5,390 bases of DNA from Chloroflexota bacterium (GTDB lineage: Bacteria > Chloroflexota > Dehalococcoidia > Lucifugimonadales > Australimonadaceae): assembly GCA_026713505.1 (NCBI GenBank), contig JAPOOH010000157.1:1-5390 (forward strand). The letters run 5' to 3'. The translations under genes and the position numbers were made by a program. The notes under the pieces are model-generated. The model saw only the letters and a list, made by a program, of their open reading frames with translations. It had not been told where the DNA came from and ran no database searches. Within the stretch, counting starts at the first letter, position 1; each line of letters begins with the position of its first letter. This document shows positions 1-5,128 of the stretch, in pieces.

Positions 1-824
1 CGACGATAGCGATGCAGGCGGCGGAGGTGCTCTGCCTCCCGGCGCACGACGTGCACCCCACCGTCGTGGACACGGACTCCGTCGGCTACAACGACCTCAC
101 GGCGGGCAGCCGCACCACCTACGCCAGCGGACAGGCGGCGATAGACGCGGCCCGGCAGGTCGTCGAGGAGATCAAGAAGCGCGTGGCGATGATATGGGAG
201 ACCGAGGCGGAGAACGTTGAATATGAGGACGGCGTCTTCCTGAACAAGGTGGCGCCGGACCAGCGGTTCACGTTCAAGGAGGCGGCGAGCAAGCTCGGCC
301 AGACCGGCGGACCCGTCTTCAAGACAGGGTCGGTGAACGTCCGCGGCTCCGGCGGCGGCAGCTTCGCGGCGCACCTTGTCGACGTGGAGGTGGACCCGGA
401 GACAGGCAAGGTGCAGATCCTCCGGTACACGGCGGCGCAGGACGCCGGCAAGGCGGTCCACCCCTCCTACGTGGAAGGCCAACTCCAGGGCGGGGCCGCG
501 CAGGGCATCGGCTGGGCGCTCAACGAGGAGTACTACACGAGCCCGGACGGCGTGATGCAGAATTCCAGCTTCCTGGACTACCGGATGCCCACCGCGCTCG
601 ACCTGCCGATGATCGACCCCATCGTGGTCGAGGTGCCGAACACGAACCACCCGTTCGGCGTACGCGGCATCGGCGAGACGAGCATCGTCCCGCCCGCGCC
701 CGCGGTCGGCAACGCTATCGCGGACGCTATCGGCGTGCGCATGTACCAGACGCCCATGAACCCCAGCCGGATCATGGAGGCGCTGGCGAACAAGCGGAAC
801 GGCAAGAACGGGCACCAGGGCTAG
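1..824 (+). CDS. Molybdenum hydroxylase large (Mo-cofactor-binding) subunit, C-terminal part, 5' truncated by window edge
   Basis: This is the C-terminal portion of a xanthine dehydrogenase/aldehyde oxidase/CO dehydrogenase large-subunit family protein, which binds molybdopterin-cytosine dinucleotide and hydroxylates a substrate beside the Mo centre. The reading frame is open from base 3 with no stop before the edge, so the ATG at 12 is internal, not the start; about 273 residues are visible of a family that is usually 700-800. Seen: an SRTTY motif near 108-122, a GSGGGSF segment near 346-366, QGGAAQGIG at 486-512, and GVRGIGETS at 657-683, whose Glu (codon 675-677) matches the conserved catalytic glutamate of the family. 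The upstream motifs that would separate CO dehydrogenase from xanthine or aldehyde oxidising members lie outside the window, so the substrate is unknown. The stop TAG (822-824) is 7 nt before a MoaD-like gene, consistent with one operon. Family assignment is firm; exact enzyme is not. Confidence 0.93.
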   Translation, partial: TIAMQAAEVLCLPAHDVHPTVVDTDSVGYNDLTAGSRTTYASGQAAIDAARQVVEEIKKRVAMIWETEAENVEYEDGVFLNKVAPDQRFTFKEAASKLGQTGGPVFKTGSVNVRGSGGGSFAAHLVDVEVDPETGKVQILRYTAAQDAGKAVHPSYVEGQLQGGAAQGIGWALNEEYYTSPDGVMQNSSFLDYRMPTALDLPMIDPIVVEVPNTNHPFGVRGIGETSIVPPAPAVGNAIADAIGVRMYQTPMNPSRIMEALANKRNGKNGHQG

Positions 825-831
825 GGCGGCC

Positions 832-1158
832 GTGGCGACGGTCTTCCTGTCGATACCGCTCAGGCGTTACACCGGCGGCGAGGCGAGCATGGAAGTCCCC
901 GGAGCGACGCTGCGCGCCATAGTCCGGAACCTCAACGAGCGGTATCCGGGCATCGTCGAGAGCCTCGTCAACCCCGACGACGCGGACCGGCTGATGCCGG
1001 GGCTCGGCGCCATCGTGGACGGGGAGCCGGCGAACATGGGACTGCTGACGCCGATCGACGAGCGCTCCGAAGTGCACTTCATTCCCGCCATCTCCGGAGG
1101 CGCCATCGCTGGCGGCGCTCCTGTCGCTGACCACGGAACTCCCGGAGGCATGAAATGA
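832..1158 (+). CDS. MoaD/ThiS-family ubiquitin-like sulfur carrier protein
   Basis: A 108-residue small protein with the beta-grasp pattern of MoaD/ThiS sulfur carriers: a first strand VFLSIPLRRYTGG (4-16), a GATLRAIVRNLNERYPG helix region (24-40), a VDGEPANM turn (62-69) and the typical end EVHFIPAISGG (80-90). In the family, a C-terminal GG is adenylated by a MoeB/ThiF-like enzyme and carries sulfur as a thiocarboxylate, for example for molybdopterin synthesis. Here 18 more residues follow that GG, ending GGMK. The start is GTG at 832, because the first strand begins immediately after it and the next Met (residue 20) would delete that strand; the Shine-Dalgarno is weak (purine-rich AGGGCGG before the start). 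The position 7 nt after a molybdenum hydroxylase suggests a role tied to that enzyme's cofactor, an inference. It overlaps the next gene by 4 nt (ATGA). Confidence 0.87.
   Translation: MATVFLSIPLRRYTGGEASMEVPGATLRAIVRNLNERYPGIVESLVNPDDADRLMPGLGAIVDGEPANMGLLTPIDERSEVHFIPAISGGAIAGGAPVADHGTPGGMK
1144..1148 (+). promoter_or_regulatory. Ribosome binding site of the aminotransferase, inside the MoaD-like gene
   Basis: GGAGG lies 6 nt before the ATG at 1155 and fixes that start. It sits within the last codons of the MoaD-like gene and encodes part of the Gly-Gly pair at its residues 105-106. Together with the ATGA stop/start overlap it indicates translational coupling. Confidence 0.8.
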
Positions 1159-2318
1159 GGCTGGCATCCCGGATGTCACGACTGGGAACGGAGACGGCGT
1201 TCGAGGCCCTGGCCCGGGCGAAGGCGCTCGAGGCGCAGGGCCACAGCATCGTCTTCCTCGGCATCGGCGAGCCGGACTACGACACGCCTGCCCATATCGT
1301 CGAGGCCGCGAAAGGCGCGCTGGACGCCGGTTACACCCACTACGTGCCGTCTCCCGGCATCACCGAGGTGCGCGAGGCGATCGCGGCGGACGTCGGGCAG
1401 CGGCTCGACTGCGAGATCCCCGGCTCTCGCATCATCGTGACCCCCGGCGGCAAGCCGATCATGTTCTTCACGATCCTGGCGCTCGCCGAGGAGGGCGACG
1501 AGGTCATCTACCCGAACCCCGGCTTCCCCATCTACGAGTCGATGATCCGGTTCGCGGGAGCGACGCCGGTGCCGATGCGGCTGCGCGAGGAGCTCGGCTA
1601 CAACCCGGACCCGGACGAACTCGCCGGGCTCGTCAGCCCGCGCACGCGCCTCATCATCGTCAACTCGCCGAACAACCCGTGCGGCAGCGTGATGCCGGAC
1701 TCGACGCTCCAGCGCATCGCCGAGCTTGCGGTCCAGGCGGACGCGGTCGTGCTCTCGGACGAGATCTACAAAGACTTCTACTACGAGGGCTCGCACACCT
1801 CCATCACGAGCTTCCCCTCCATGTGGGAGCGGACCGTTGTGATGGACGGGCTCTCCAAGAGCTACGCGATGACCGGCTGGCGGCTGGGCTATGGGGTCTT
1901 CCCGGAGCCGCTTGTGGAGCCGGTGACGCGGCTGGTGGCGAACAGCGTCTCCTGCACGGCGGCGTTCGGGCAGATCGCGGCGGTGACCGCGCTGCAGTCA
2001 CCGCAGGACTCCGTCAGGGAGATGGTCGGTGAGTTCAACGAGCGCCGGGAGCTGCTCGTGGCGGGCCTGAACGACCTGCCCGGCGTGACCTGTCCGATGC
2101 CGATGGGCGCGTTCTACACGTTCCCGAACATCAGCGGGACGGGGATGACGAGCAGCGAGTTCGAGCGCGGCGCGCTGCAGGAAGCGGGCGTATCGCTGCT
2201 CGCCGGGACCTCGTTCGGAGCGTTCGGCGAGGGCTACGTGCGCATCTCGTTCGCCAACTCGCAGGAGAACATCCGCGAGGCGCTCAACCGGCTGGGCCGC
2301 TGGCTCGGGGAGCGGTAG
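1155..2318 (+). CDS. Class I/II pyridoxal-phosphate aminotransferase (aspartate aminotransferase-like)
   Basis: A complete 387-residue fold-type I PLP aminotransferase, a normal length for the AspAT subgroup. It moves an amino group between an amino acid and a 2-oxo acid in the cytoplasm. Seen: LGIGEPDYDTP (35-45), the YTHYVPSPG segment (60-68), TPGGKP (96-101), YPNPGFPIYESM (119-130), SPNNPCG (171-177, with Asn174 as the expected PLP ring contact), SDEIY (201-205, Asp202 and Tyr205), the Schiff-base lysine Lys235 in LSKSYAMTGWRLGYG, and VRIS with Arg363 as the substrate-carboxylate arginine. All key catalytic residues are present. The usual NPTG reads NPCG here, a mild substitution. The ATG at 1155 overlaps the stop of the MoaD-like gene and has GGAGG 6 nt upstream, so it is co-translated with the molybdoenzyme block. 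Amino acid specificity (Asp, Ala, aromatic or other) cannot be read from sequence alone. Confidence 0.94.
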   Translation: MRLASRMSRLGTETAFEALARAKALEAQGHSIVFLGIGEPDYDTPAHIVEAAKGALDAGYTHYVPSPGITEVREAIAADVGQRLDCEIPGSRIIVTPGGKPIMFFTILALAEEGDEVIYPNPGFPIYESMIRFAGATPVPMRLREELGYNPDPDELAGLVSPRTRLIIVNSPNNPCGSVMPDSTLQRIAELAVQADAVVLSDEIYKDFYYEGSHTSITSFPSMWERTVVMDGLSKSYAMTGWRLGYGVFPEPLVEPVTRLVANSVSCTAAFGQIAAVTALQSPQDSVREMVGEFNERRELLVAGLNDLPGVTCPMPMGAFYTFPNISGTGMTSSEFERGALQEAGVSLLAGTSFGAFGEGYVRISFANSQENIREALNRLGRWLGER

Positions 2319-2324
2319 GCTCCG

Positions 2325-3179
2325 TCACTCCCCCGCCACCTCGTCCGCGAAGCCCAGCACGGCCTGTGCGACGCGCTCCCAGGCCCCGCCTGCCGGGAGC
2401 GGCAGGCTATGCGAGCCGTCCACTTTCTCGTAGCGCCGCATCGAGGGCAGGCGTTCGACGAGGCGCTCGGTGTCGGGCGGTTTCACGAGCGTGTCGCGAA
2501 CCCCCTGCACGACCAGAGTCGGAGCGTGCAGGCGCCGCGCCTCCTTCCCCGCCGCGATGCCGAGCCTGCGTAGCTCGCTCAGCAGCTGCGTCGGGACGAC
2601 GAATGCGCGCAACTCCGCCTGCACGGCGGGGTCGTCGATGTCCAGGTCGGGGATGATGGCCTGTACGCCCTGCTGGATGCGCTCATCGGAAAAGTCCGCG
2701 CGGTGCAGGGGCCGCCAACGACCGAAGTAGTACCGGAGGAGGGGCCAGAGCATGTGGGTCATCGCTCCGCCGAAGCGCCAGTAGGGGGCGAGCAGCGCGT
2801 AGCCGTCGGCCTGCGCCCGTCGGGCGGAGAGGACGGCCACCGATGCGCCGAGGGAGTGCCCCACCACAATCACCTTCCCGTGGTCCTGCTGCAGCGAGCG
2901 CACGCGCTCCACGACCGCGTCCCTCCACTCGGCGTGGCGTCGGTTGGGGAGCGTGACGATCTGGGGGCCGAACCCGGGGAGCAGGGGCGCGTCCACGTCC
3001 CAGCCCGCACCGGACAGCGACCACGCGAGGGGCCTCATGTCGGCGGGAGTGCCGGGGAACCCGTGCACGAGGAGCGCGGCGCCGCGGACCGCGCCGCGGG
3101 CCGACTTGCGGAATGGCTGGTGCTCCTCCCCCGCGAAGACCGGCAGGCTGCGGAGGAACGGCGACGGCTCGTACGGCAT
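2325..3179 (-). CDS. Alpha/beta hydrolase (carboxylesterase/lipase-like)
   Basis: A complete 284-residue alpha/beta-hydrolase fold protein without a visible signal peptide, so probably cytoplasmic. Seen: the oxyanion loop HGFPG (39-43), the nucleophile elbow VVGHSLGAS (106-113) with Ser109, QGVRDTLVKP (225-234) with Asp229 as the acid, and DGSHSLPL (254-261) with His257. This complete catalytic triad, with LLVHGFPGTPADMR near the start, resembles monoacylglycerol lipase/Est30-type carboxylesterases. A cap region with many aromatic and basic residues lies around 133-165. The start at 3179 is supported by in-frame TGA and TAG codons a few codons upstream; no clear Shine-Dalgarno is visible there. 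It lies 26 nt after the SDR gene on the same strand, so it probably belongs to the same transcript. Its stop is 6 nt from the convergent aminotransferase stop. The natural substrate is unknown. Confidence 0.9.
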   Translation of the reverse strand: MPYEPSPFLRSLPVFAGEEHQPFRKSARGAVRGAALLVHGFPGTPADMRPLAWSLSGAGWDVDAPLLPGFGPQIVTLPNRRHAEWRDAVVERVRSLQQDHGKVIVVGHSLGASVAVLSARRAQADGYALLAPYWRFGGAMTHMLWPLLRYYFGRWRPLHRADFSDERIQQGVQAIIPDLDIDDPAVQAELRAFVVPTQLLSELRRLGIAAGKEARRLHAPTLVVQGVRDTLVKPPDTERLVERLPSMRRYEKVDGSHSLPLPAGGAWERVAQAVLGFADEVAGE

Positions 3180-3205
3180 GAGAACAGGCTATCAGCCGTG
3201 GGCGT

Positions 3206-3886
3206 CTACCGGACGTACTGTCCGCCGTTGAGGTCTATGCACGCGCCGTTCAGTTGGCTCCAGTGGGGCTGCGTCAGGTCCAGCAGGATGTGAGCGAGCT
3301 CGTCGGCGCTCATGAACCGCCCGGTGGGAGTGACGCCGAGATGGCTGTCCAGCACCGCTTGCGGGGCGTCGTCGTGCATCGCGGTCTCGGTCACCATGCC
3401 GGGCGCAACCACGTTGACGCGCGTGCGCGGCGCGAGCGATTTCGCCAGCGACTTCGCGAGCGTATGCATCGCCCCCTTCGTTGCGCCGTAGAGCGGGTCG
3501 GCGGAGCCGCGCTGGGCCGCCATGGAGCCCATTATGAGGATGAGCGAGCCGTCCGCCATGACGGGGGCGATGCGCTGGATGGCCCGGAACTGGCCGGTGA
3601 GGTTGACGTCCACCACCTCGGCGATGCGGTCGTCGTCGTAGGTGGCGAGCGTCCGTCCGAGCGAAAGACCGGGCAGGAGGAGCAGCGCGTCCGATCCCTC
3701 AGCTGGTCCGGCAAGCGCATCGAGGTCGGAGGGAGAGCGCACGTCGGCCCGGACCCAGCCTGCGCCGTCGAAGCCCTTCGGGACCGTTGTGCGGAACGTA
3801 GCGCAGACCTCGTGTCCTGCGTTCAGGAGCGCGCGTATCGCGGCCTGCCCGATGCTCGACGATCCTCCGAGGACGAATACCTTCAT
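3206..3886 (-). CDS. Short-chain dehydrogenase/reductase (SDR) family oxidoreductase
   Basis: A 226-residue classical-type SDR, at the short end of the family (about 220-260). It would use NAD(P)(H) in the cytoplasm to oxidise or reduce an alcohol/carbonyl substrate. Seen: the N-terminal strand and glycine motif VFVLGGSSSIG (3-13), acidic DV (48-49), VNLTG with Asn95, GSMAAQ with Ser121, and YGATK with Tyr133 and Lys137, giving the complete Asn-Ser-Tyr-Lys set, then VAPGMV (160-165) and the C-terminal NGACIDLNGGQ. Deviations: the middle glycine of the TGxxxGIG motif is Ser (residue 11) and the usual NNAG is replaced by LLPGLSLG (70-77). The frame is open far upstream, but ATG at 3886 is chosen because the fold starts there and AGGAGA (3892-3897, minus strand) lies 5 nt before it. 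It is the first gene of a probable pair with the downstream hydrolase. The substrate is not predictable. Confidence 0.92.
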   Translation of the reverse strand: MKVFVLGGSSSIGQAAIRALLNAGHEVCATFRTTVPKGFDGAGWVRADVRSPSDLDALAGPAEGSDALLLLPGLSLGRTLATYDDDRIAEVVDVNLTGQFRAIQRIAPVMADGSLILIMGSMAAQRGSADPLYGATKGAMHTLAKSLAKSLAPRTRVNVVAPGMVTETAMHDDAPQAVLDSHLGVTPTGRFMSADELAHILLDLTQPHWSQLNGACIDLNGGQYVR

Positions 3887-3891
3887 GTGGG

Positions 3892-3897
3892 TCTCCT
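3892..3897 (-). promoter_or_regulatory. Ribosome binding site of the SDR gene
   Basis: On the minus strand AGGAGA lies 5 nt before the ATG at 3886. It decides the start, because the same frame stays open for nearly 400 nt further upstream with no recognisable protein domain. Confidence 0.75.
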
Positions 3898-3952
3898 GTG
3901 CCCGCGCTGCGAACGCGGATGAGGGTGAGTGAGTGGTACCCTGAGACGGCAG

Positions 3953-3997
3953 TCCCCTGCAGTTCAGGAGGACAGAGGTAGCGTTCCTGAACGTGCC
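3953..3997 (+). pseudogene. Decayed 5'-half copy of tRNA-Arg(CCU) in the leader of the ICL/PEP mutase-like gene
   Basis: Bases 3954-3977 match bases 4938-4961 of the intact tRNA-Arg(CCU) at 21 of 24 positions, and all three differences are C/T transitions. The similarity resumes with AGCG, then TTCCTGAAC (8 of 9 against the anticodon loop, CCT retained at 3986-3988) and GTGCC, needing a net loss of about 4 nt. The copy covers the acceptor 5' strand, D arm and a shortened anticodon arm. There is no recognisable T arm or 3' acceptor strand (the expected CAGGGGT is absent), and the universally conserved T8 is C. The D stem has a G:G mismatch. It therefore cannot fold as a functional tRNA and is best read as a pseudogene or a duplication/integration scar. 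It is 984 bp upstream of, and in the same orientation as, the intact gene. Confidence 0.72.
3962..3992 (+). repeat. Inverted repeat GTTCAGGA / TCCTGAAC in the leader
   Basis: An exact 8-bp inverted repeat: GTTCAGGA at 3962-3969 and TCCTGAAC at 3985-3992, with a 15-nt spacer. It lies between the divergent SDR and ICL-like genes, so it could be an operator or an RNA hairpin. It also lies wholly within the tRNA-like fragment, where the arms come from the D arm and anticodon loop, so it may have no regulatory role. Confidence 0.4.
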
Positions 3998-4009
3998 TTC
4001 CAGTGTAGT

Positions 4010-4013
4010 GGAG
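4010..4013 (+). promoter_or_regulatory. Ribosome binding site of the ICL/PEP mutase-like gene
   Basis: GGAG lies 9 nt before the ATG at 4023. It favours that start over the in-frame GTG at 3993, which falls inside the tRNA-like fragment and has only an AGGAGG about 21 nt away, too distant to serve it. Confidence 0.6.
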
Positions 4014-4022
4014 CGTAACACC

Positions 4023-4820
4023 ATGGTGGATCTCGAACAGCTTTCATCGAAGGCTCGATCGTTCCGCGGCCTGCATACGGGACCCGGCATGCTGGTGATG
4101 GCGAATGCCTGGGACGCGGCGAGCGCCCGACGCTTTGAGGCGGCGGGTTTCCCTGCGATCGCGACGACCAGTGGAGGTGTAGCAGCAGCCCTCGGCCGCG
4201 CGGACCACGAGGCTGCCCCGGTCGAGGAGATGCTCGCCGCGGCGCAGCGCATCATCCGCTCAGTGGCATTGCCTGTCACTGTCGACTTCGAGGCTGGTTA
4301 CCGGCTGCCTCCTGCTGAGATCGCTCGACGGTTGATTCACATCGGAGCGGTGGGCCTGAACCTCGAAGACACGGACCATTACGGGACGTTGGGGCTGGTG
4401 CCGGCCGAAACACAGGCGGAGCGCCTGGCGGCCGTTAAGGCCGGGGCGCAAGCCCTCGGCATCGACCTGTTCCTCAACGCACGGGTAGATGTATTCATCC
4501 GGCGCGAAGGGGACCTGGACACGCAACTGGCAGAGGGCCTGCAACGCGCCCGGCTCTATCGCGAAGCGGGGGCGGACTGCATATACCCCATCAGCTTGAG
4601 CGACCCCACCGCGATTCGCGCCCTGGTTGAAGCAGCCCAGGTCGTTAATGTAACGGTCCGTCGTGGGGGACCGATCTCGGTAACTGCTGCGGCCGAGGCG
4701 GGTGCGCGACGGGTGACGTATGCGACGAGCATCTTCCGCGAGACCATTTCCCTGGTTGACCGGATCGCTGCGGAGATTCGAGCAGAGGTCACGGACGCAC
4801 CCCTCATGCACAGCGTATAG
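4023..4820 (+). CDS. Isocitrate lyase/phosphoenolpyruvate mutase superfamily protein
   Basis: A complete 265-residue TIM-barrel protein of the ICL/PEP mutase superfamily, whose members break or form C-C or P-C bonds of 2-oxo-acid-type substrates using Mg2+. Seen: MANAWDAASAR (26-36), GFPAIATTSGG (42-52), GRADH (58-62) with Asp61, VDFEAGY (87-93) with Asp88 and Glu90 as likely metal ligands, NLEDTD (113-118) and LNARVDVF (151-158). The KKCGH loop with the catalytic Cys of true isocitrate and methylisocitrate lyases is absent; the equivalent loop reads TDHYGTLGLVP (117-127). It is therefore unlikely to be an isocitrate lyase and groups with the generic, mostly uncharacterised members. A decarboxylase, lyase or phosphonomutase activity all remain possible. 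Start chosen at ATG 4023 with GGAG upstream. By hand count about 28% of its first 130 codons end in A/T, against about 13% in the start of the aminotransferase, so it may be acquired. It stands alone, divergent from the SDR gene. Confidence 0.88.
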   Translation: MVDLEQLSSKARSFRGLHTGPGMLVMANAWDAASARRFEAAGFPAIATTSGGVAAALGRADHEAAPVEEMLAAAQRIIRSVALPVTVDFEAGYRLPPAEIARRLIHIGAVGLNLEDTDHYGTLGLVPAETQAERLAAVKAGAQALGIDLFLNARVDVFIRREGDLDTQLAEGLQRARLYREAGADCIYPISLSDPTAIRALVEAAQVVNVTVRRGGPISVTAAAEAGARRVTYATSIFRETISLVDRIAAEIRAEVTDAPLMHSV

Positions 4821-4849
4821 CTACTTCCCTCATGAGGTGCTGAGGCCGG

Positions 4850-4878
4850 GCAGCGAATCGCCGGAGCGATTCGCCTGC
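4850..4878 (+). terminator. Strong hairpin after the ICL/PEP mutase-like gene, probable terminator
   Basis: GCGAATCG (4853-4860) and CGATTCGC (4867-4874) form a perfect 8-bp stem with a 6-nt loop CCGGAG. GCA (4850-4852) and TGC (4876-4878) add three pairs across one bulged C. It starts about 30 nt after the stop codon and lies before the tRNA. Only a short T run (4886-4888) follows, so it is a weak fit to a classical intrinsic terminator; it could also protect the mRNA 3' end. Confidence 0.5.
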
Positions 4879-4922
4879 GATCCCGTTTGCCACGATGGGG
4901 AGGCGATGGGGCAGCGTGGGAG

Positions 4923-4928
4923 TACAAT
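4923..4928 (+). promoter_or_regulatory. Probable -10 element of the tRNA-Arg promoter
   Basis: TACAAT differs from the TATAAT consensus at one base and ends 8 nt before the mature tRNA 5' end, which would give a very short leader. No convincing -35 box is seen at 16-18 nt spacing; TTGCCA at 4887-4892 is about 30 nt away, too far. Confidence 0.4.
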
Positions 4929-4936
4929 ACGCCGGT

Positions 4937-5012
4937 GCCCCTGTAGCTCAGGAGGATAGAGCAGCGGTTTCCTAAACCGCGTGCCAGGGTTCGAGTCCCT
5001 GCAGGGGTACCA
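4937..5012 (+). tRNA. trnR(CCU): tRNA-Arg (anticodon CCU), with encoded CCA
   Basis: A full cloverleaf can be drawn. Acceptor stem: GCCCCTG (4937-4943) pairs with CAGGGGT (5002-5008), with one G-U at the first pair. D stem: GCTC (4946-4949) with GAGC (4959-4962). Anticodon stem: GCGGT (4964-4968) with ACCGC (4976-4980), and a 7-nt loop holding CCT at 4971-4973. The variable region is 4 nt. T stem: CAGGG (4985-4989) with CCCTG (4997-5001), loop TTCGAGT. The discriminator is A at 5009 and CCA is encoded at 5010-5012. The anticodon reads the AGG arginine codon, which is a minor codon in many high-GC genomes. The gene stands alone between an ICL-like gene and an insertion sequence, and a decayed copy of its 5' half lies 984 bp upstream. 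Confidence 0.97.
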
Positions 5013-5037
5013 GGTGAAGTATTGACCTTGCCCTTTG

Positions 5038-5108
5038 TATCCGCCGCTGAGTAGACTCCCCTACGCTGCCACTACTGTGGCCGCCCCCTCACCCTCGAAC
5101 GGCGGATA
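5038..5108. repeat. Perfect 9-bp inverted repeat in the spacer between tRNA and insertion sequence
   Basis: TATCCGCCG (5038-5046) and CGGCGGATA (5100-5108) are exact reverse complements separated by 53 nt. The 5013-5125 spacer has no gene that I can support. The repeat could be a long-loop RNA structure, the ends of a tiny decayed element, or chance. Confidence 0.4.
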
Positions 5109-5128
5109 GCGAATCAGGAGATCTAGGT

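Noticed and set aside
1176..1796. Long open frame on the minus strand within the aminotransferase gene
   Set aside because: Its predicted protein is Arg/Asp/Val-rich and domain-free, the signature of an antisense shadow in high-GC coding DNA.
2307..2334. Hairpins at the convergent stops (GGAGC/GCTCC at 2309-2323; GGGGAG/CTCCCC at 2307-2333) as a bidirectional terminator
   Set aside because: Stems of 5-6 bp without a T run on either strand; too weak to call.
2703..3293. Long open frame on the plus strand opposite the hydrolase
   Set aside because: Low-complexity Gly/Arg/Glu/Val composition with no motif; the opposite strand encodes a complete catalytic triad.
3254..3922. Long open frame on the plus strand opposite the SDR
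   Set aside because: Antisense shadow; no domain, while the minus strand has a full SDR motif set and a good ribosome binding site.
3993..4022. GTG at 3993 as start of the ICL-like gene
   Set aside because: It lies in the tRNA-like fragment, has no properly spaced Shine-Dalgarno, and adds ten residues not typical of the family; ATG 4023 has GGAG 9 nt upstream.
3887..4279. N-terminal extension of the SDR gene up to 4279
   Set aside because: The extra residues are Ala/Arg/Ser-rich without a domain and overlap the ICL-like gene; the SDR fold begins at 3886 with AGGAGA in front.
4720..4959. Open frame on the plus strand crossing the end of the ICL-like gene into the tRNA
   Set aside because: Out of frame with the real gene, no domain, and it runs through a hairpin and a tRNA promoter.
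5012..5036. Terminator directly after the tRNA (AGGT/ACCT hairpin then a short T run)
   Set aside because: Only four consecutive pairs and an interrupted T run; not convincing.
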